NCBI GenBank assembly: GCA_016708265.1 | Contig: JADJGA010000012.1 | Coordinates: 593,001 to 657,000 of the forward strand | DNA from: Saprospiraceae bacterium | Lineage (GTDB): Bacteria > Bacteroidota > Bacteroidia > Chitinophagales > Saprospiraceae | Direction: 5' to 3' | DNA: 64,000 bases | The notes under the pieces: generated by a model | Told to the model about the DNA's origin: nothing | Seen by the model: only the letters and a program-made list of their open reading frames with translations | Databases searched by the model: none | Program-made: the position numbers and the translations under genes | Shown: positions 35,592 through 45,424 of the stretch, piece after piece | Layout: the number at the start of each line of letters is the position of its first letter | Position numbering within the stretch: the stretch's first letter is position 1

Positions 35592-36323
35592 TTGTACAGG
35601 AAAATTGTAATAATTCCAACTTATAACGAGAAGGAAAATGTAAAAAAAATTGCTGTTGCAGTCAGATCGCTTTCTGAAGAATTTGATATTTTATTCGTTG
35701 ATGATGGGTCTCCGGATGGTACAGGGGCTATAATTAAGGAGATGCAAAAATCAGATTCACACATTCATCTGATTGAAAGAAGTGGAAAACTTGGCTTAGG
35801 TACTGCTTATATAACAGGGTTCAGGTTTTGCACTGAACATGGATATGATTTTATATGTGAAATGGATGCTGATTTCAGTCACAATCCAAATGACTTGCCG
35901 AGGTTGACAAAAGCATGTGAAAATGACATTTATGATGTTTCCATTGGTTCAAGATATGTCAGAGGAGGAGGTGTTAGAAACTGGGGATTTGAAAGGAAAT
36001 TTCTTTCGTACGGGGCATCACTTTATGTGCGATTTTTGACATTTATGAATATCAAGGATCCCACTGCAGGTTTTGTATGCTATAAAAGAGAAGTCCTTGA
36101 AAGAATAGATCTTGATAAAATTAAATTTATCGGATATGCTTTTCAGATTGAAATGAAATTTGCTGCGTGGACTAATGGATTCAGGCTTAAGGAAGTTCCA
36201 ATTGTTTTCATAGATCGTGTAGAAGGAAAATCCAAAATGAACAGCAGTATTATAGGAGAAGCCATTTTTGGAGTCCTTAAAATGAAATGGAACAGCTTTT
36301 TTTCAAGTTATCGCAAAGATTAA
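35592..36323 (+). CDS. Polyprenol-phosphate mannosyltransferase-like family 2 glycosyltransferase
   Basis: A 243-residue cytoplasmic GT-A fold enzyme. The motifs fit dolichol/polyprenol-phosphate mannose synthases: IIPTYNEKENV at the N-terminus, FVDDGSPDGTG (nucleotide binding), the metal site EMDADFSHNP, and SRYVRGGGVRNW. No C-terminal membrane helices are present, as in the single-domain members. It would transfer mannose or glucose from a nucleotide sugar to a lipid phosphate carrier for glycan assembly. The start is TTG; an ATG is not available in frame. It converges with the HlyD gene, 17 bases apart. Confidence 0.85.
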   Translation: MYRKIVIIPTYNEKENVKKIAVAVRSLSEEFDILFVDDGSPDGTGAIIKEMQKSDSHIHLIERSGKLGLGTAYITGFRFCTEHGYDFICEMDADFSHNPNDLPRLTKACENDIYDVSIGSRYVRGGGVRNWGFERKFLSYGASLYVRFLTFMNIKDPTAGFVCYKREVLERIDLDKIKFIGYAFQIEMKFAAWTNGFRLKEVPIVFIDRVEGKSKMNSSIIGEAIFGVLKMKWNSFFSSYRKD

Positions 36324-36340
36324 GACAAAGAGCAGTAGAA

Positions 36341-37717
36341 CTACTCTTTATCTTCTTTTTCTTCTTTGTTTTTCTTGTCCTTTTTAGCTTTGGTTTTATC
36401 TTCTATTTTTATATGATCGCCTTTTTTAAGATCTTTTGAAATAGTATTATACGGGCCGGTCACAACTTTTTTGCCTGTCGTCAGACCTTGTTTAATCTCG
36501 ATAAACTCATCATCCTGAATTCCGGTCTTTACTACTACCATCTGAACTGTATCCTTGTTCACAACAAATACTACTTCATTCAGATCTTCACTATTATTTA
36601 TTTCTTTTTTATCCTCATCTTTAGGTCTTGTCGTAACTGCCTGAATAGGAACTGAAATAGCTTTTTCAACAGCACTTGTGAATATGTCTACAGTTGCCGA
36701 CATTCCTGGTCTGAACGGGAAAGATGATGATCCTAAAACCTGGTCACTATATGATTTGCTGTCAATTCTCACTTTTACAATAAAATTGGTGACTTTGTCA
36801 GTATTTAATGCTGATTTGCTGATATCTGAAGCAGAATTTGCAACTTCAACCACATGACCTGTAAATCTTTTATCAATATAAGCATCAACTTCGATACTTG
36901 CGGTATCTCCTTTTTTTACTTTCAGGATATCATTTTCAGAAATCTCAACACTTACCTCCATATTTTTCATATTCGATATTCGCATCATTTCAGTTCCTGC
37001 CATCTGCATTGTTCCTACTACTCTTTCGCCTTCCTCGACTGCAAGCATTGTGATCACTCCATCAATTGGAGATACGATTGTGGTTTTTTTCAATTGTTTG
37101 CTGGCTTCATCAAGAGAGGCTTCATAGCTTTTCACTGTAAACTGAGCCGCTCTTGCTCCTTCTTCTGCCGACATTATATTTGCGTCTGCAGATTTGAGGT
37201 TAGCTTCCAGACTCTTCATGTTGCTGTAAGCATTTTCAAGTTCGGAATCTGAAATCACTTTCTGATCGTGAAGTGTTTTATTCCTGTTGTATATTTTTTT
37301 TGCATTTTCAAGCTGAGCCATTATTTGCTCTTTTTGTGCTTTATTGGCTAAAACCATAGACCTGGCATTTGCAAACTGGGCTTTAGAATTATCAAGTCCT
37401 GCCCTGGTTCTTTGCACCACAGATTCATAAGTGTCAGGATTGACTATAGCAAGCACCTGATTCATTTTTACACTGTCACCTTCTTTGCAGAACAGTTTCA
37501 CAATTTCACCACTCACATCGGAGCTGATTTTGACTTCAAGTTCAGGATATACTTTGCCACTTCCTGAAACTTTTTCCTTTATTATTCTTTCCTTTACATC
37601 TTCCACAGATACAGTAACAGGTTTGGTGGAACTTTTACCTTTGATAAGAGCAGCAACAACCAAAATCACTACCAATGCTCCAATGCCTATGTATATCCAT
37701 TTTTTATTATTTTTCAT
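36341..37717 (-). CDS. HlyD/MacA-type periplasmic adaptor of an efflux or export system
   Basis: A 458-residue membrane-fusion protein. One N-terminal transmembrane anchor (about 7-25) is followed by a lipoyl-like half (SGSGKVYPELEVKISSDVSGEI...), a long alpha-hairpin (about 90-200, rich in Ala, Gln, Lys), the second lipoyl half (IVSPIDGVITMLAVEEGERV), and beta-barrel and membrane-proximal domains (VPIQAVTTR). It ends in a very charged Lys/Glu tail. Such proteins bridge an inner-membrane pump to TolC. It follows the TolC gene by 42 bases, so they form an operon, but no RND or ABC pump gene is adjacent; the next gene downstream is convergent. It may work with a pump encoded elsewhere. Confidence 0.88.
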   Translation of the reverse strand: MKNNKKWIYIGIGALVVILVVAALIKGKSSTKPVTVSVEDVKERIIKEKVSGSGKVYPELEVKISSDVSGEIVKLFCKEGDSVKMNQVLAIVNPDTYESVVQRTRAGLDNSKAQFANARSMVLANKAQKEQIMAQLENAKKIYNRNKTLHDQKVISDSELENAYSNMKSLEANLKSADANIMSAEEGARAAQFTVKSYEASLDEASKQLKKTTIVSPIDGVITMLAVEEGERVVGTMQMAGTEMMRISNMKNMEVSVEISENDILKVKKGDTASIEVDAYIDKRFTGHVVEVANSASDISKSALNTDKVTNFIVKVRIDSKSYSDQVLGSSSFPFRPGMSATVDIFTSAVEKAISVPIQAVTTRPKDEDKKEINNSEDLNEVVFVVNKDTVQMVVVKTGIQDDEFIEIKQGLTTGKKVVTGPYNTISKDLKKGDHIKIEDKTKAKKDKKNKEEKEDKE

Positions 37718-37759
37718 TTCAATATTATTTAAGATTTACGAAAATTAAGAAATTGTTTT

Positions 37760-39187
37760 TTAAAATGTAAGGTTTTCACCAAGATAGAAATCAAGAATTT
37801 TTGTTTTAAACACGAAATCATATTTTGAAATCAATAATGTATTTTCTGCCTGATCAAAGAGGGTCTTTGCATTCATAAAATCATAAATGCTGACTAGTCC
37901 TATATCAAATTGAGTTTTAGTGCTTTCAAAAGCATTTTTCTGTGCGCTATATGCTTTTTCTGAAGCCTGATATTGCATTTTTGCAGCCTTGTAATCTGCT
38001 AAAGCCACCTGAACTTTAGATTTTATATCCTGTATCGCCTGATCTTTTTGCAATTTGGCTGCTTCAATACCTAATTTGGCTTTTTGAATATTTGATTTTG
38101 AAGAGTAATTGTCATAAATCGGAATTCTAAGTTGAACAGCAAAGCCAAGTCCGAGATTGTTATTCAACTGGTCAAAGTATTTCTGATTTTGAAGTACAGG
38201 TACTTCGTAAGGTACTCCAACATTTATTTCCTGGTTGTTTATTAAAAAATTTGTATAACTATATACTGTGTTATAATCTACAACTTCTTTAGCTTTATTG
38301 ACAAAATCACTAGATACTCCACCGAAGAAACTAAGTGATGGCATTAGACCTGCCAAAGCTAATTTTTTGGTGATCTCTGCACTTTTTATTTTGTATTCTG
38401 CAGCTGACAATTCCGGCTGGTGCTGCAGACTTTTAAGAATAAGTTCAGACAATGAATATTGAAAATCTTTTCTGATCAGCATTGCTTCAATATCAGGAAC
38501 CTGGACTTTGATGTTAGTGTTCTCATTAAGCTGTAATACATTTTTTAAATCAAGATATGCTTTTTCGAGGTCATTTTGCCTCATGATCATTTTTTGTTCA
38601 TCAGACAGGGATTGAGCTTCAAGATTAAGTGTTGCTGAAGCCGGTTTTGAACCTGCACTTACCAGTTTTTTTGTTTTTTCAAGCTGTTCTTTAGTCGAGG
38701 TATATTGACTGACAGCATTATTCAGGTTTTCGTCTGCATAAAGGATAAGTAAGTAATAATTCGTGACAAGCAGAGCTATATCTCTTTCTATTTGGTTTGT
38801 ATTTTCTTCAGCAACTTTCATGTCGAATTTAGCCTTGTTAATGTTGTTCTTTAGCCTGTTGCCATTGTATACCACCATGCCCGTGCTAAGGCTGTAACTC
38901 TGTGAAAGGAAAGATTCAGATATATAGGTATTTGTCAAAGGGCTTACCCTCCTTCCTATATTGTAGGATAAGTTGGAATTTCCTTCGAGCGAGGGTAATA
39001 ACTGTCTTTTGGCAAGTTTTTCATTGATTATTGATTCTCTTTCGGAAATCATTGCCTGTTTAATGGTAATACTTTTTTCCTGTGCAATTTTTATACATTG
39101 TTCAAGATTGAGAAGCTCCTGACTTTTGGACATAGAACTCAGCATCAAAATAATAAATATCAGAATAATTCTAGGATAAATAATCAT
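37760..39187 (-). CDS. TolC-family outer-membrane channel protein
   Basis: A 475-residue outer-membrane efflux protein. A signal peptide (about 1-22) precedes repeated long helices with the OEP pattern (LNLEQCIKIAQEKSITIKQA; LGIEAAKLQKDQAIQDIKSK; FESTKTQFDIGLVSIYDFM), in the typical internally duplicated arrangement that forms a trimeric beta-barrel/alpha-tunnel. First gene of the two-gene operon with the HlyD-type adaptor. Substrate cannot be inferred. Confidence 0.9.
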   Translation of the reverse strand: MIIYPRIILIFIILMLSSMSKSQELLNLEQCIKIAQEKSITIKQAMISERESIINEKLAKRQLLPSLEGNSNLSYNIGRRVSPLTNTYISESFLSQSYSLSTGMVVYNGNRLKNNINKAKFDMKVAEENTNQIERDIALLVTNYYLLILYADENLNNAVSQYTSTKEQLEKTKKLVSAGSKPASATLNLEAQSLSDEQKMIMRQNDLEKAYLDLKNVLQLNENTNIKVQVPDIEAMLIRKDFQYSLSELILKSLQHQPELSAAEYKIKSAEITKKLALAGLMPSLSFFGGVSSDFVNKAKEVVDYNTVYSYTNFLINNQEINVGVPYEVPVLQNQKYFDQLNNNLGLGFAVQLRIPIYDNYSSKSNIQKAKLGIEAAKLQKDQAIQDIKSKVQVALADYKAAKMQYQASEKAYSAQKNAFESTKTQFDIGLVSIYDFMNAKTLFDQAENTLLISKYDFVFKTKILDFYLGENLTF

Positions 39188-39691
39188 GACTAATTTTTAT
39201 TGCAATATTATATCTTTAAATTAACCTGATGAATTTATTTATATGAATAGTCGTTTATTTACGATAAACTATTTTGAATTATAGAAATAATCAAACAGGA
39301 AGTGTAATTCAGAGAAATTTTCATCCTTAACGTAGTTTTATTAAGCATTTTGATAAAGAGAGTTTTTTTTTAAATAAATGGTGTCCGGTTAAATGCATTA
39401 AAGGTCACTTTAATACTTTATGCATATATCTCAAATTTCAAATCAATGTTTTTGATTTCTTCAACATGAATCATCTTTATTATTCTGCATGTCATCTTTT
39501 ATCTATTTATTTTCCTTATTTCAAAAGATATTACACTTCATATTAAAAATTGGTATAATATTTGTCATATATCATTTATAAATATGAAGATTTTTGAATA
39601 TAATAGGTAAATAAATTATAAAATATTATAAAACAGTATATTATATAATTAATTATTCATAAATATAAAAAAATAGTAAATTATAAATACA
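39188..39691. other. Non-coding stretch between the TolC operon and the large T9SS protein
   Basis: AT-rich; no gene is called. Around 39370-39405 there is a GTGTCCGG-containing segment with, on the minus strand just inside it, a 25-codon frame ending in NIDLKFEIYA. This may be the edge of a vanished mobile element, but no transposase is recognisable. No promoter element of the exact type is seen before 39692. Confidence 0.4.
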
Positions 39692-42600
39692 ATGAAAAAA
39701 TCGAGTTACCTTACAAAAACCACTGATATGAAAAATTATTTACACATTTTTTTTAAAATTTTTATATTCCTCCTGTTTATAGCATTCTTAACAAATGGCT
39801 TTGGCATTGAGAGGGATATAAAAGGTAAAGTAGCTGATGGTACAATTGCATGCAATGACACAGTCCAGATAATAATGAACTGGACATGTAATTCGACAAT
39901 TCTACCTGATCAGCTATTGGAAGGAAATTATCCTGACTATGGAATTTTTGAAGTAAATATACTTGATAATGATGGTGTATCTATTGGAAACACTTTAAGT
40001 GAGGAAAATGTCGGGCAAATTCTTCTGGCAGAAGTCATAGACACCACAACAACTAACAGGTGCTGGAGTCATATTATAGTTTTGGACAATTACGCTCCAA
40101 TACTTGAATGTGATACTTTATTTACCACTTGTTGGTCAGATCCTTTGCCTGGTTCCTTATTACCAAAGAATTACAGGTTTGAATTCAGGCCTGAAGCGGC
40201 AATACCTGATGAAGATACTTTAAAACTAAATTTAAATATAGGAAATGTTCCCGGAGCAGTGATCACTGATCTTGATTTCAGATTAAAGATAGATCACGGT
40301 AGGAATCTCGACCTTGAGGCATTTCTGGTTTCACCTTCAAATGATACAATTGAGCTATTCAATAATCTTACTTGCGGAAATTCAAATTTTGATGTCACAT
40401 TTGATGATCAGGCATCAAAAACTGCTTCTGATCTTTCAGCGGAATGTTGCGCTTGTGATCCATCTGTCAAAGGCAGATTCAGATCAACAGAATTATTAAG
40501 TGGTTTTAATGGTGAACTTCCGGGAGGCACTTGGGTACTTAATGTGATAGATAAAAACGATGGATATACCGGTATTGTAAAAAGAGCAGAGATTTTATTC
40601 AAACAGACTGGTGGTAAGATGACATTTCCAATACCTTCAGGTGCTTCAGCCCCTGTTCTTATTGGCAATAATACATATAAAGTTGTATCTGGTTTTGATC
40701 CTTGCGGAAGTGTTGAATTAAGCTATGTGGATTCCGTCAGTACACAGGAATGCTTTACAGGATTGTCGAGTGTTATAAAAAGAAAATGGAGAGCTGAAGA
40801 TGAATCCGGAAATGTTTCTTATTGTACACAGGTGATAAATGTCATAAATACAGGAATGTCTTTCCTTTCATTTCCTCCTGATTATGACAACATAGATCAA
40901 CCAGCTCTGAATTGTGATCCTGACAATCCTGAATTTTATCCTTATCCCTCAGTTACCGGATACCCTGGAACCGAACTGTGTTCAATGGTAAATTATAGTT
41001 ATACAGATCAGGGAGATACATATTGCTCAGGAGCTTTTAAAGTTGTCAGACTTTGGACAGTAACAGATATGTGCAGCGGAGAAATAATTGAACATTATCA
41101 GCTTATACAAGTGCAGGATAAAACAGGGCCTGTACTTGCAAATATGCCGGACAAAACCGTATCAGCTAAAGAGCATGACTGTTATGCTGATATAAGTATT
41201 GATATGCCGGAAATTCTTTCAGAATGTTCAGACCCATCCACTATAGATTATAGTGTTGGATATCAGGAACTTGATGCTGCAGGCAACCCTATTACTGATT
41301 ATCTTATTATAACCAATTTGTTCAAGATCAGTACAACTAAATATGTACTGAGGGATGCACCAGTTGGTTCATACAGATTTACATACACAGTAACTGATGA
41401 TTGTGGTAATAGTTCGCAGAAAACTAACATTATAACTGTCGTGGACGATGTTCCACCTGTGGCTGTTTGTGATCAGCATACTCAGGTGGTACTTGGAGTT
41501 GATGGAACAGCCCGTGTAGAAGCATTTGTCTTTGATGATGGTAGTAATGATAACTGCTCAGAAATATCATATAAGGTCAGACGAATGCAGACGACATGTG
41601 TTTTATCTGATACTTTGTTCCAGGATACCATTACTTTCTGCTGTGATGACATTAATACCACACAAACTGTAGTTTTAAAAGTTAGCGATAATCACGGACT
41701 TTTTAATACCTGTATGGTTCAGGCTATAGTTGTTGAAAAAATATCACCAGTTATCAAGTGTCCTAAAGATGTAACAATTACATGTCATGATGATTATAAA
41801 AACCTTATACTTACCGGAACTGCAACTTCTTATGATAATTGTGAAATAGATACATTATATTATGTAGATTATATCAATATTAGTCAATGCCAGACGGGAA
41901 CAGTAACAAGAAACTGGATAACAAGAGATAATAATAACCATCAGAGTTCCTGCATACAAAAGATCACAATAAAAGATTTTGGGCAGTTTAAACCTACTGA
42001 TATCATTTGGCCTTTAGATAAAACTTTATTTGATTGTGAGGCAAAATATGATACTGCAACAATTGGAGGAATCAGGTTTAAAAATGAAGATTTTTGTAAT
42101 ATGGTTTCTGCCAGATATACTGACGAAGTATATAATATTGTCACGGGAGCGTGTAAGAAGATCCTGAGAAGGTGGGAAGTAATCGACTGGTGCAATTTTA
42201 ATGAAAATAATCCTGATGCCAGTACTTATAAATATACACAGGTTATATTGATACAAAACAGTACAGCACCTACATTTACCGCGGTATGTCAGAACAGGTC
42301 ATTCTGCACATATGGCCCTTGCGAAGGGCAGATAGAATATATAAAGACAGCAACAGATGACTGTACGCCGGAAAATGAATTAAACTGGTACTACAAAGTT
42401 GACCTCGACAATAACGGCACCTGGGACATCGGACCAATACTGTCAAACAATGCCTCAGGCATATATAAAAATGGTGTCCACAGAGTGGCATGGGTAGTAG
42501 AAGACGGCTGTGGCAATGAGTCCACATGTGAAGAGCTGATAACGGTAAAAGATTGCAAAAAACCTACACCATTATGTATAACACAGCTTACTACTGTGGT

Positions 42601-44128
42601 TATGAATCAGGTCGGAATGGCTACTATATGTGCAAAAAGCTTTAATCTTGGACAAAATTGTGTCAACTGCCCAACTGGAAGTTATGATAATTGTACCCCA
42701 AGATGGAATCTCAAGTATTCATTTTCTACTAACGTAAAAGATACATGCAGAACATTTACCTGTGCTGATATACCTAATGGTGAAACAGCACTCATAACTC
42801 TTGATATGTGGGTTACAGATGAAGCAGGAAATCAGGATTTCTGTACTATATTCCTCGAACTACAGGATAATGAAGCAGATGCCTGTCCTGAAACAACTGT
42901 AGGTTCTCTGGTATATGGATATATAACTGATCCGGGAAGCAAACCTATGCAGGAAGTAAAACTGACAATGGTACCCGAGGATGGCTTGCACCTTAACTTC
43001 CTTACAGGTAATAATGGAAAATATCAGTTTGAAAATGTGAATCCGGAAGAGAATTATAACCTTAGTCCCGAATTAAAAACCGACTATTTACTTGGAGTAT
43101 CAACTCTGGACCTTGTATTGATCCAGAAGCACATTTTAGGTATAAAATCTTTTGATGCAGGATATAAATATATTGCAGCTGACGTAAACAGATCAAGGTC
43201 CATAACTGCGGCAGATATTTTGAGGATAAGAAAGGCAATTCTCGGAGAAATGAATAATTTTGGGACTAACGATAATGCCTGGACTTTTGTGCCGGATGAT
43301 AAAGATCTCCTTGAAAGCCCTAATGTATTGCTTGAATGGGAAGACAATTTATCACTCCTGACCAGTGACTATAATAAAAATATAGACTGGCTGGGAATAA
43401 AATTTGGTGATATCAACAACAGCAATAATTATTCTGCAAGCTCTGGAAATCTGGTACCAAGGAATGTAGATGTTGTAAGTATGATAGCTGACGATCAGGA
43501 AATGGTGAAAAATGATATTGTAAATGTTGATTTCAAATTCGGCAATTCTGATAATTTGTCCGGGGCACAGTTAACATTGAACTTTAACACTGAAAATCTT
43601 GAATTTGAATCAGTGGAGGTAAACGAAGAAATGATGGATATTGGAGATTTTGGACTGTCTCAGTCAGAAAACGGGAAAATAGTACTCAGCTGGGTAAAAC
43701 CGGAATCAGCTAAGCTGAACAGGAATAAAATGTTTACATTGAAATTCAGAAGCTTAAATGACGGTAAACTGTCGGACAACATATACCTCAATCATGATAT
43801 TGCAAGAAGTGAAGCATACAATAAAGAATATGAAGTAATGGATCTCAGAATGAATTTCAGAAATGAAAATGGCTATTCATTATATCAGAATATACCTAAT
43901 CCATTCAGAAATGAGACTACAATATTTTTCGATATGCCAAAATCCGGTTCTGCGACTATAGAATTTTTTGACCTGACCGGAAAAATTATCGATAAAATTG
44001 CAGGATACTATCAGAATGGGACAAATCACGTGAATGTCAAATTTGATGATTCTGTCAATGGAGTGATATATTACAGACTCCAGTCAAATGACTACACAGA
44101 GACCATGAAGATGCTTAAGATAAAATAA
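39692..44128 (+). CDS. Large secreted protein with P-domain, Ig-like repeats, dockerin-like and cohesin-like modules and T9SS type A sorting domain
   Basis: A 1478-residue exported protein. Two in-frame ATGs exist (39692 and 39728); the second starts the cleaner signal peptide (MKNYLHIFFKIFIFLLFI). Order: a proprotein-convertase P-domain at about 163-306 (DLDFRLKIDHGRNLDLEAFL, GGTWVLNVIDKNDG); multiple Cys-containing HYR/Ig-like domains to about 1065 (KTVSAKEHDCYADIS and the YTVTDDCGNSS pattern); a CNA-B/carboxypeptidase-regulatory-like domain (LVYGYITDPGSKPMQEVKL); two dockerin-like segments at about 1130-1187 (AADVNRSRSITAADILRIRK); a cohesin-like beta-domain at about 1260-1380 (GAQLTLNFNTENLEFESVEV); and a T9SS type A domain from about 1393 (LYQNIPNPFRNETTIFFDMP). 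No catalytic site was found, so a structural or binding role is likely. Confidence 0.82.
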   Translation: MKKSSYLTKTTDMKNYLHIFFKIFIFLLFIAFLTNGFGIERDIKGKVADGTIACNDTVQIIMNWTCNSTILPDQLLEGNYPDYGIFEVNILDNDGVSIGNTLSEENVGQILLAEVIDTTTTNRCWSHIIVLDNYAPILECDTLFTTCWSDPLPGSLLPKNYRFEFRPEAAIPDEDTLKLNLNIGNVPGAVITDLDFRLKIDHGRNLDLEAFLVSPSNDTIELFNNLTCGNSNFDVTFDDQASKTASDLSAECCACDPSVKGRFRSTELLSGFNGELPGGTWVLNVIDKNDGYTGIVKRAEILFKQTGGKMTFPIPSGASAPVLIGNNTYKVVSGFDPCGSVELSYVDSVSTQECFTGLSSVIKRKWRAEDESGNVSYCTQVINVINTGMSFLSFPPDYDNIDQPALNCDPDNPEFYPYPSVTGYPGTELCSMVNYSYTDQGDTYCSGAFKVVRLWTVTDMCSGEIIEHYQLIQVQDKTGPVLANMPDKTVSAKEHDCYADISIDMPEILSECSDPSTIDYSVGYQELDAAGNPITDYLIITNLFKISTTKYVLRDAPVGSYRFTYTVTDDCGNSSQKTNIITVVDDVPPVAVCDQHTQVVLGVDGTARVEAFVFDDGSNDNCSEISYKVRRMQTTCVLSDTLFQDTITFCCDDINTTQTVVLKVSDNHGLFNTCMVQAIVVEKISPVIKCPKDVTITCHDDYKNLILTGTATSYDNCEIDTLYYVDYINISQCQTGTVTRNWITRDNNNHQSSCIQKITIKDFGQFKPTDIIWPLDKTLFDCEAKYDTATIGGIRFKNEDFCNMVSARYTDEVYNIVTGACKKILRRWEVIDWCNFNENNPDASTYKYTQVILIQNSTAPTFTAVCQNRSFCTYGPCEGQIEYIKTATDDCTPENELNWYYKVDLDNNGTWDIGPILSNNASGIYKNGVHRVAWVVEDGCGNESTCEELITVKDCKKPTPLCITQLTTVVMNQVGMATICAKSFNLGQNCVNCPTGSYDNCTPRWNLKYSFSTNVKDTCRTFTCADIPNGETALITLDMWVTDEAGNQDFCTIFLELQDNEADACPETTVGSLVYGYITDPGSKPMQEVKLTMVPEDGLHLNFLTGNNGKYQFENVNPEENYNLSPELKTDYLLGVSTLDLVLIQKHILGIKSFDAGYKYIAADVNRSRSITAADILRIRKAILGEMNNFGTNDNAWTFVPDDKDLLESPNVLLEWEDNLSLLTSDYNKNIDWLGIKFGDINNSNNYSASSGNLVPRNVDVVSMIADDQEMVKNDIVNVDFKFGNSDNLSGAQLTLNFNTENLEFESVEVNEEMMDIGDFGLSQSENGKIVLSWVKPESAKLNRNKMFTLKFRSLNDGKLSDNIYLNHDIARSEAYNKEYEVMDLRMNFRNENGYSLYQNIPNPFRNETTIFFDMPKSGSATIEFFDLTGKIIDKIAGYYQNGTNHVNVKFDDSVNGVIYYRLQSNDYTETMKMLKIK

Positions 44129-44167
44129 TTGCTTTGAAATAAAGATTTCATAACTTTCGTAATCCTA

Positions 44168-44199
44168 AAAGCGTCCGGCAAATGTCGGGCGCTTTTTTT
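44168..44199 (+). terminator. Rho-independent terminator after the large T9SS gene
   Basis: AAAGCG plus TCCG pairs with CGGG plus CGCTTT (one G-T pair) around a short loop, followed by a T7 run. Confidence 0.85.
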
Positions 44200-44456
44200 A
44201 TTATAAATTGAGACAAATCCGAAAAAATGCCACAAAGGCACCAAGTCTCAAAGTAATCGGGTGTTTTATGGGGTGCAGGTGGTGAAAGTGAAAAACTAAA
44301 AGTGAAAAAGCTTGTCCGTCTGCTGATGGATGAAAAGTGAAAAATTGAGATTGAAAATGGAAAACTGATCCGGTGATCCAACAATCCAATATTTCAACCT
44401 TCTACCAAAAATCGTAATTCGTAATTTTAAAATTCGAGATTCCTAAATCATAAATC
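44200..44456. repeat. Intergenic low-complexity repeat cluster (GTGAAAAATG-type)
   Basis: Contains several near-copies of AAAGTGAAAAA, plus a CAATATTTCAACCTTCTACC segment and a TCGTAATTCGTAATTTT palindrome-like stretch. Similar blocks occur at 62783-62940 and, in related form, at 58720-58860, so this is a dispersed intergenic repeat family of this genome. Open frames crossing it are not real genes. Confidence 0.5.
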
Positions 44457-44484
44457 GAAAAAGGAGCCTCGTGAGCTCCTTTCT
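44455..44484 (-). terminator. Rho-independent terminator of the ATP synthase operon
   Basis: On the minus strand AAAGGAGC pairs with GCTCCTTT around a 7-base loop and is followed by T-rich sequence, 9 bases after the atpG stop codon. Confidence 0.85.
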
Positions 44485-44490
44485 TTTGTC

Positions 44491-45387
44491 TTATGCTGTC
44501 AGAGCCGAAGCCCCGCTTATTATCTCAAGAAGTTCTTTTGTGATAGCTTCCTGTCTTGCTTTATTGAATTCAAGTTTTAGTTCTACCAGCAGTTCATTTG
44601 CATTTTCTGTAGCATTTTCCATAGCCGTCATTCTTGCTCCGTGTTCAGAAGCATTGGTGTCAAGAAGGTATCTCTGAAATGTAGTATGCATTATACTTGG
44701 TATCAGAGTGTTGAGAAGTTCATCTTTCTGTGGCTCGAACAGGTAATTTGCCTTGTAGTTTTTTGCTTTCTCATTTTTAACTGCGACTTTTGGTACTGGC
44801 AGGAACTGTTCTGTTTCAGGGTATTGCAATGCTGCATTTTTAAACCTTGCAAATGATACTTTGACAAGGTCATATTTCCCGCCTTCAAATTCTTTCATAA
44901 GTTCACCGGATATCGCAGATGTTGAATCAAAATCAAGGTGTTCAAAGGCATTTACATAGGTTTTGATGATGTTTGCTTTTGGATAATGATTTTGAAAATA
45001 TTCCAGACCTTTTTTACCGATGCATAAAATTGAAAGATTTCCGTTTGCAAGGTATTCAGACAGGTCTTTATGGAGTTCTAATTCAGCTTTTTTAATTATA
45101 TTTGCATTAAATGCACCGCAAAGTCCCCTGTTTGATGTAACAACTACAAGCAATGCCCTTTTGATCTCCCTTTGTTCTCCCAGTTTTGAATTTACATCTC
45201 CCTCAATATTGGAAAGGATATTCATCAACATTTTATTAAGCCTGATAGCATAAGGTCTCAAACGGACAATCGCATCCTGCGCCTTCTTCAACTTTGATGC
45301 AGATACCATTTTCATAGCACTGGTGATCTGCTGGGTTGAGTTAATTGAAGTTATCCTCTCTCTTACTTCTTTTAATTTTCCACTCAC
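44491..45387 (-). CDS. atpG: F1Fo ATP synthase subunit gamma
   Basis: A 298-residue central-stalk subunit that transmits rotation between the c-ring and the catalytic head. The two terminal coiled-coil halves are characteristic: N-terminal RERITSINSTQQITSAMKMV and C-terminal TAMENATENANELLVELKLEFNKARQEAI, with the conserved SDRGLCGAFN equivalent NRGLCGAFNANI in between. The length is normal. Last gene of atpB-E-F-H-A-G. Confidence 0.95.
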   Translation of the reverse strand: MSGKLKEVRERITSINSTQQITSAMKMVSASKLKKAQDAIVRLRPYAIRLNKMLMNILSNIEGDVNSKLGEQREIKRALLVVVTSNRGLCGAFNANIIKKAELELHKDLSEYLANGNLSILCIGKKGLEYFQNHYPKANIIKTYVNAFEHLDFDSTSAISGELMKEFEGGKYDLVKVSFARFKNAALQYPETEQFLPVPKVAVKNEKAKNYKANYLFEPQKDELLNTLIPSIMHTTFQRYLLDTNASEHGARMTAMENATENANELLVELKLEFNKARQEAITKELLEIISGASALTA

Positions 45388-45424
45388 AACAATAATTTGT
45401 TTTAGTTGAATATTTTAAAAATCA

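Noticed and set aside
44148..44389. Overlapping minus-strand frames of 62 and 78 codons
   Set aside because: They run through a terminator and the repeat block; the protein sequences are Ser/Phe-rich repeat translations.
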